Source: Lancefieldella parvula_C (lineage in GTDB: Bacteria > Actinomycetota > Coriobacteriia > Coriobacteriales > Atopobiaceae). Taken from it: DNA of 15,491 nt. Under the pieces are notes generated by a model. The model was given only the letters and a program-made list of their open reading frames with translations. It searched no databases and was not told the origin of the DNA. Of the stretch, positions 14,245-15,491 are shown in pieces. Every line of letters starts with the position of its first letter. The first letter of the stretch is position 1. The stretch is taken from positions 1 to 15,491 of the forward strand of contig NZ_JRND01000037.1 of assembly GCF_000758945.1 (NCBI RefSeq), in the 5' to 3' direction. The position numbers and the translations under genes were made by a program.

Positions 14245-14775
14245 TTATGCGAGTACACAGACCTTCTCGCCAGCAGAAACTGGCTGGTCTGCAGAAGCAA
14301 GAATCTCTACGTTGCTATACTCGCTAGAGTTAGTAATAGCAAGAATAACTACCTCAGGATGACCTGCGTCCTTAACCTTATCAAGGTCAAAGGCCATGAG
14401 TGGCTGGCCAACCTCAACATGCTGATCCTGCTCGACAAGGGCGGTAAAGCCGTCACCCTTCATCTCAACCGTATCAACGCCCACGTGAATCAAAACCTCT
14501 TCGCCAGAATCGGCAGTAATTCCAAAGGCGTGAACAGTTGGAGTAGTTGCGGTAATAGTGCCCGAAACTGGCGCGTACACAACACCCTCAGAAGGCCAAA
14601 TACCCAGACCCTGTCCAAGCATTCCACCTGCAAAAACAGGATCAGGAACGTTCTCTAGCGCAACAACTTTTCCGCTTGCTGGCGCATAAATTGTTTTAGC
14701 AGTGTAATCAGAAACAACAAGAGCCTCTGGTGCAGCAGTCTTAGAAGATTTCTTGAAAAGATCAAAGAGTCCCAT
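14245..14775 (-). CDS. crr: PTS glucose-type EIIA component (EIIA-Glc/Crr)
   Basis: This 176-residue free-standing EIIA domain has the two family histidines: H82 in TVHAFGITADSGEE and the phosphorylated H97 in VLIHVGVDTVEMKGDGF. The IYAPASGKVVALENVPDPVFAGGMLGQGLGI region is also typical. It accepts phosphate from HPr and passes it to an EIIB of the glucose/N-acetylglucosamine family; no EIIBC gene is in the window, so it may serve a separate permease. The MGLFDLFKK N-terminus is the amphipathic tail known from EIIA-Glc. I chose ATG at 14775 because AAAGGA lies 5 nt upstream; an in-frame ATG at 14820 would include the promoter. It is co-directional with and close to the YigZ gene. Confidence 0.95.
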   Translation of the reverse strand: MGLFDLFKKSSKTAAPEALVVSDYTAKTIYAPASGKVVALENVPDPVFAGGMLGQGLGIWPSEGVVYAPVSGTITATTPTVHAFGITADSGEEVLIHVGVDTVEMKGDGFTALVEQDQHVEVGQPLMAFDLDKVKDAGHPEVVILAITNSSEYSNVEILASADQPVSAGEKVCVLA

Positions 14776-14803
14776 GCTAGTCCTTTCGTATGTAAGCCTG
14801 TCC

Positions 14804-14812
14804 ATCATAGCA
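14804..14812 (-). promoter_or_regulatory. Extended -10 promoter of crr
   Basis: On the minus strand, TGC TATGAT is an extended -10 element (hexamer 5 of 6) giving a leader of roughly 20-25 nt before the chosen ATG. No good -35 is seen at 17 bp, consistent with an extended -10 promoter. Confidence 0.55.
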
Positions 14813-14868
14813 GCATTCAAAGAGGCAACTGTTGCTTTTCATGAACACGACGTACCAAAATCACACCC

Positions 14869-14895
14869 TTCTCGCCACTCAGCGTATGGCGAGAA
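14869..14895. repeat. Inverted pair of the TTCTCGCCA 9-mer
   Basis: TTCTCGCCA (14869-14877) and its perfect reverse complement TGGCGAGAA (14887-14895) are separated by 9 nt. They lie in the intergenic space between the divergent crr and rnpB promoters. There is no T-run on either strand, so this pair is not an obvious terminator. Confidence 0.85.
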
Positions 14896-14964
14896 ACCTG
14901 TGCCCTCGCAACGTCCCATTTACTTGGAGATTATTTGACTTCGGAGCTTCTAGCCTTATGAACG

Positions 14965-14973
14965 TGATACAAT
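14965..14973 (+). promoter_or_regulatory. Extended -10 promoter of rnpB
   Basis: TGA TACAAT (hexamer 14968-14973, 5 of 6) ends 7 nt before the first base of the RNase P RNA P1 helix, as expected for a -10. A TTGACT at 14935-14940 is 27 bp away, too far to be its -35. Confidence 0.65.
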
Positions 14974-14980
14974 CGCCCAT

Positions 14981-15350
14981 GCAAAGTGGACCAGACAACC
15001 GCGGAGTGCCCATCCAGCCAATTGGAAGAGTGCTATGAGGAAAGTCCGGGCTCCACAGGGCAGGATGCTGGCTAACAGCCAGGCGGGGTGACCCGACGGA
15101 AAGTGCCGCAGAAAAGAAGACTCTCACCTGCGCATTCGCGTAAAGAGAAAAGCTGAAACGGTAGTGTAAGAGACTACCAGCATGCTGGCAACAGCATGGC
15201 TTGGTAAACCCCATCCGGAGCAAACGCAAATAGGAGCGCTATGGTGTGGCCCGCACTGCGCTCGGGTTGCGCGCTAGAGACCAGTAGCAATGCTGGTAGT
15301 AGATAAATGGTTGTCCGCGACAGAACCCGGCTTATACGTCCACTTTGCCT
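14981..15350 (+). ncRNA. rnpB: RNase P RNA (bacterial type A)
   Basis: The ends pair to form P1 (GCAAAGTGGAC at 14981-14991 with GTCCACTTTGC at 15338-15348). The universally conserved cores are present: GAGGAAAGTCCGGGCTCC at 15037-15054, GGGTGACCC...GGAAAGTGCCGCAGAAA near 15087-15115, TTGGTAAACCCC near 15201, and the 3' core GACAGAACCCGGCTTATA around 15319-15336. Length is about 370 nt. This ribozyme removes the 5' leader of pre-tRNAs together with the RnpA protein. The exact 3' end may differ by a few bases. It has its own promoter and terminator. Confidence 0.97.
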
Positions 15351-15360
15351 ACTGAATACA

Positions 15361-15391
15361 AATCCCCCGTACGATTTCTGTGCGGGGGATT
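15361..15391. terminator. rnpB terminator, possibly shared with a convergent gene
   Basis: A 12-bp GC-rich stem (AATCCCCCGTAC with GTGCGGGGGATT, one T-G pair) closes a 7-nt loop. The T-tail on the plus strand is weak (ATGATTCTT). It lies between rnpB and the minus-strand reading frame that enters from the right edge, so it could serve both. Confidence 0.75.
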
Positions 15392-15420
15392 ATGATTCTT
15401 CAGCGTGTTAGCGCCGGATT

Positions 15421-15491
15421 TTAGGCCTGGCGCACAAAATAGCGCAGCTTTGGTAGGTTCTGCTGAAGAATCGATATGTTCTTAATCAAGA
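15421..15491 (-). CDS. C-terminal end of an unidentified protein (cut by the window end)
   Basis: On the minus strand an open frame enters from the window edge and ends at TAA (15421-15423), giving the tail LIKNISILQQNLPKLRYFVRQA. Only about 22 residues are visible and I do not recognise the protein. Support is the protein-like composition, the plausible codons, and its convergent position directly facing the rnpB terminator. It could also be chance. Confidence 0.45.
   Translation of the reverse strand, partial: LIKNISILQQNLPKLRYFVRQA

Noticed and set aside
14229..14246. AACTGC/GCAGTT hairpin between crr and yigZ as a terminator
   Set aside because: It is only a 6-bp stem with no T-run; at most it affects yigZ translation.
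14776..14820. Longer crr start at 14820 (MNAAMMDRLTYERTS...)
   Set aside because: It would cover the extended -10 promoter; the ATG at 14775 has a good SD and the family's MGLFDLFKK start.

Overview
The window looks like a chromosomal segment of a low-to-medium GC actinobacterium of the class Coriobacteriia, probably an Atopobium/Lancefieldella-type oral or gut anaerobe. This is inferred from three things: a DnaE-type (not PolC-type) replicative polymerase, a cell wall protein with choline-binding-like repeats fused to an L,D-transpeptidase, and an anaerobe-type superoxide reductase. No mobile element, tRNA, rRNA protein gene or CRISPR array was seen.

Layout. (1) 1-1064 (+): 3' part of a repeat-containing L,D-transpeptidase, ended by a bidirectional terminator. 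(2) 1146-3755 (-): a tightly packed ruvC-ruvA-ruvB operon plus a downstream hypothetical gene, preceded by a textbook GAAC-N4-GTTC SOS box inside a larger perfect dyad. (3) 3817-5604 (-): an NAD synthetase-like protein that has lost the active-site motifs of both of its domains. (4) 5736-6101 (-): a one-iron superoxide reductase whose leader carries a UUCG hairpin and whose promoter region has an imperfect palindrome. (5) 6211-10047 (-): dnaE, the replicative DNA polymerase alpha subunit, with a lineage-type insertion in its PHP domain. (6) 10048-10375: a divergent intergenic region with repeated CTTAAyTGG motifs. (7) 10376-13279 (+): two tandem, diverged bleomycin-hydrolase/PepC-family cysteine aminopeptidases separated by a strong palindromic terminator. 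(8) 13410-13622 (+): a small two-helix membrane protein. (9) 13582-14775 (-): crr-like PTS EIIA(Glc) followed by a YigZ/IMPACT family gene. (10) 14981-15350 (+): rnpB, the RNase P RNA, facing the 3' end of an unidentified minus-strand gene cut by the window end.

The most interesting signal is not a gene. The 9-mer TTCTCGCCA (reverse complement TGGCGAGAA) occurs nine times in both orientations, where about 0.12 copies are expected by chance. Five copies sit in the small non-coding fraction, and four of those form two perfect inverted pairs; one pair builds the terminator between the two peptidase genes. This is how DNA uptake sequences behave in Neisseria and Pasteurellaceae. I propose it as a candidate uptake-like or other genome-wide signature repeat. 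Its function is inference only.

Functional links: the ruv operon performs Holliday junction processing under probable LexA control; dnaE replicates; the two PepC paralogs handle peptide nitrogen; EIIA(Glc) handles sugar uptake or its regulation; superoxide reductase handles oxygen stress.
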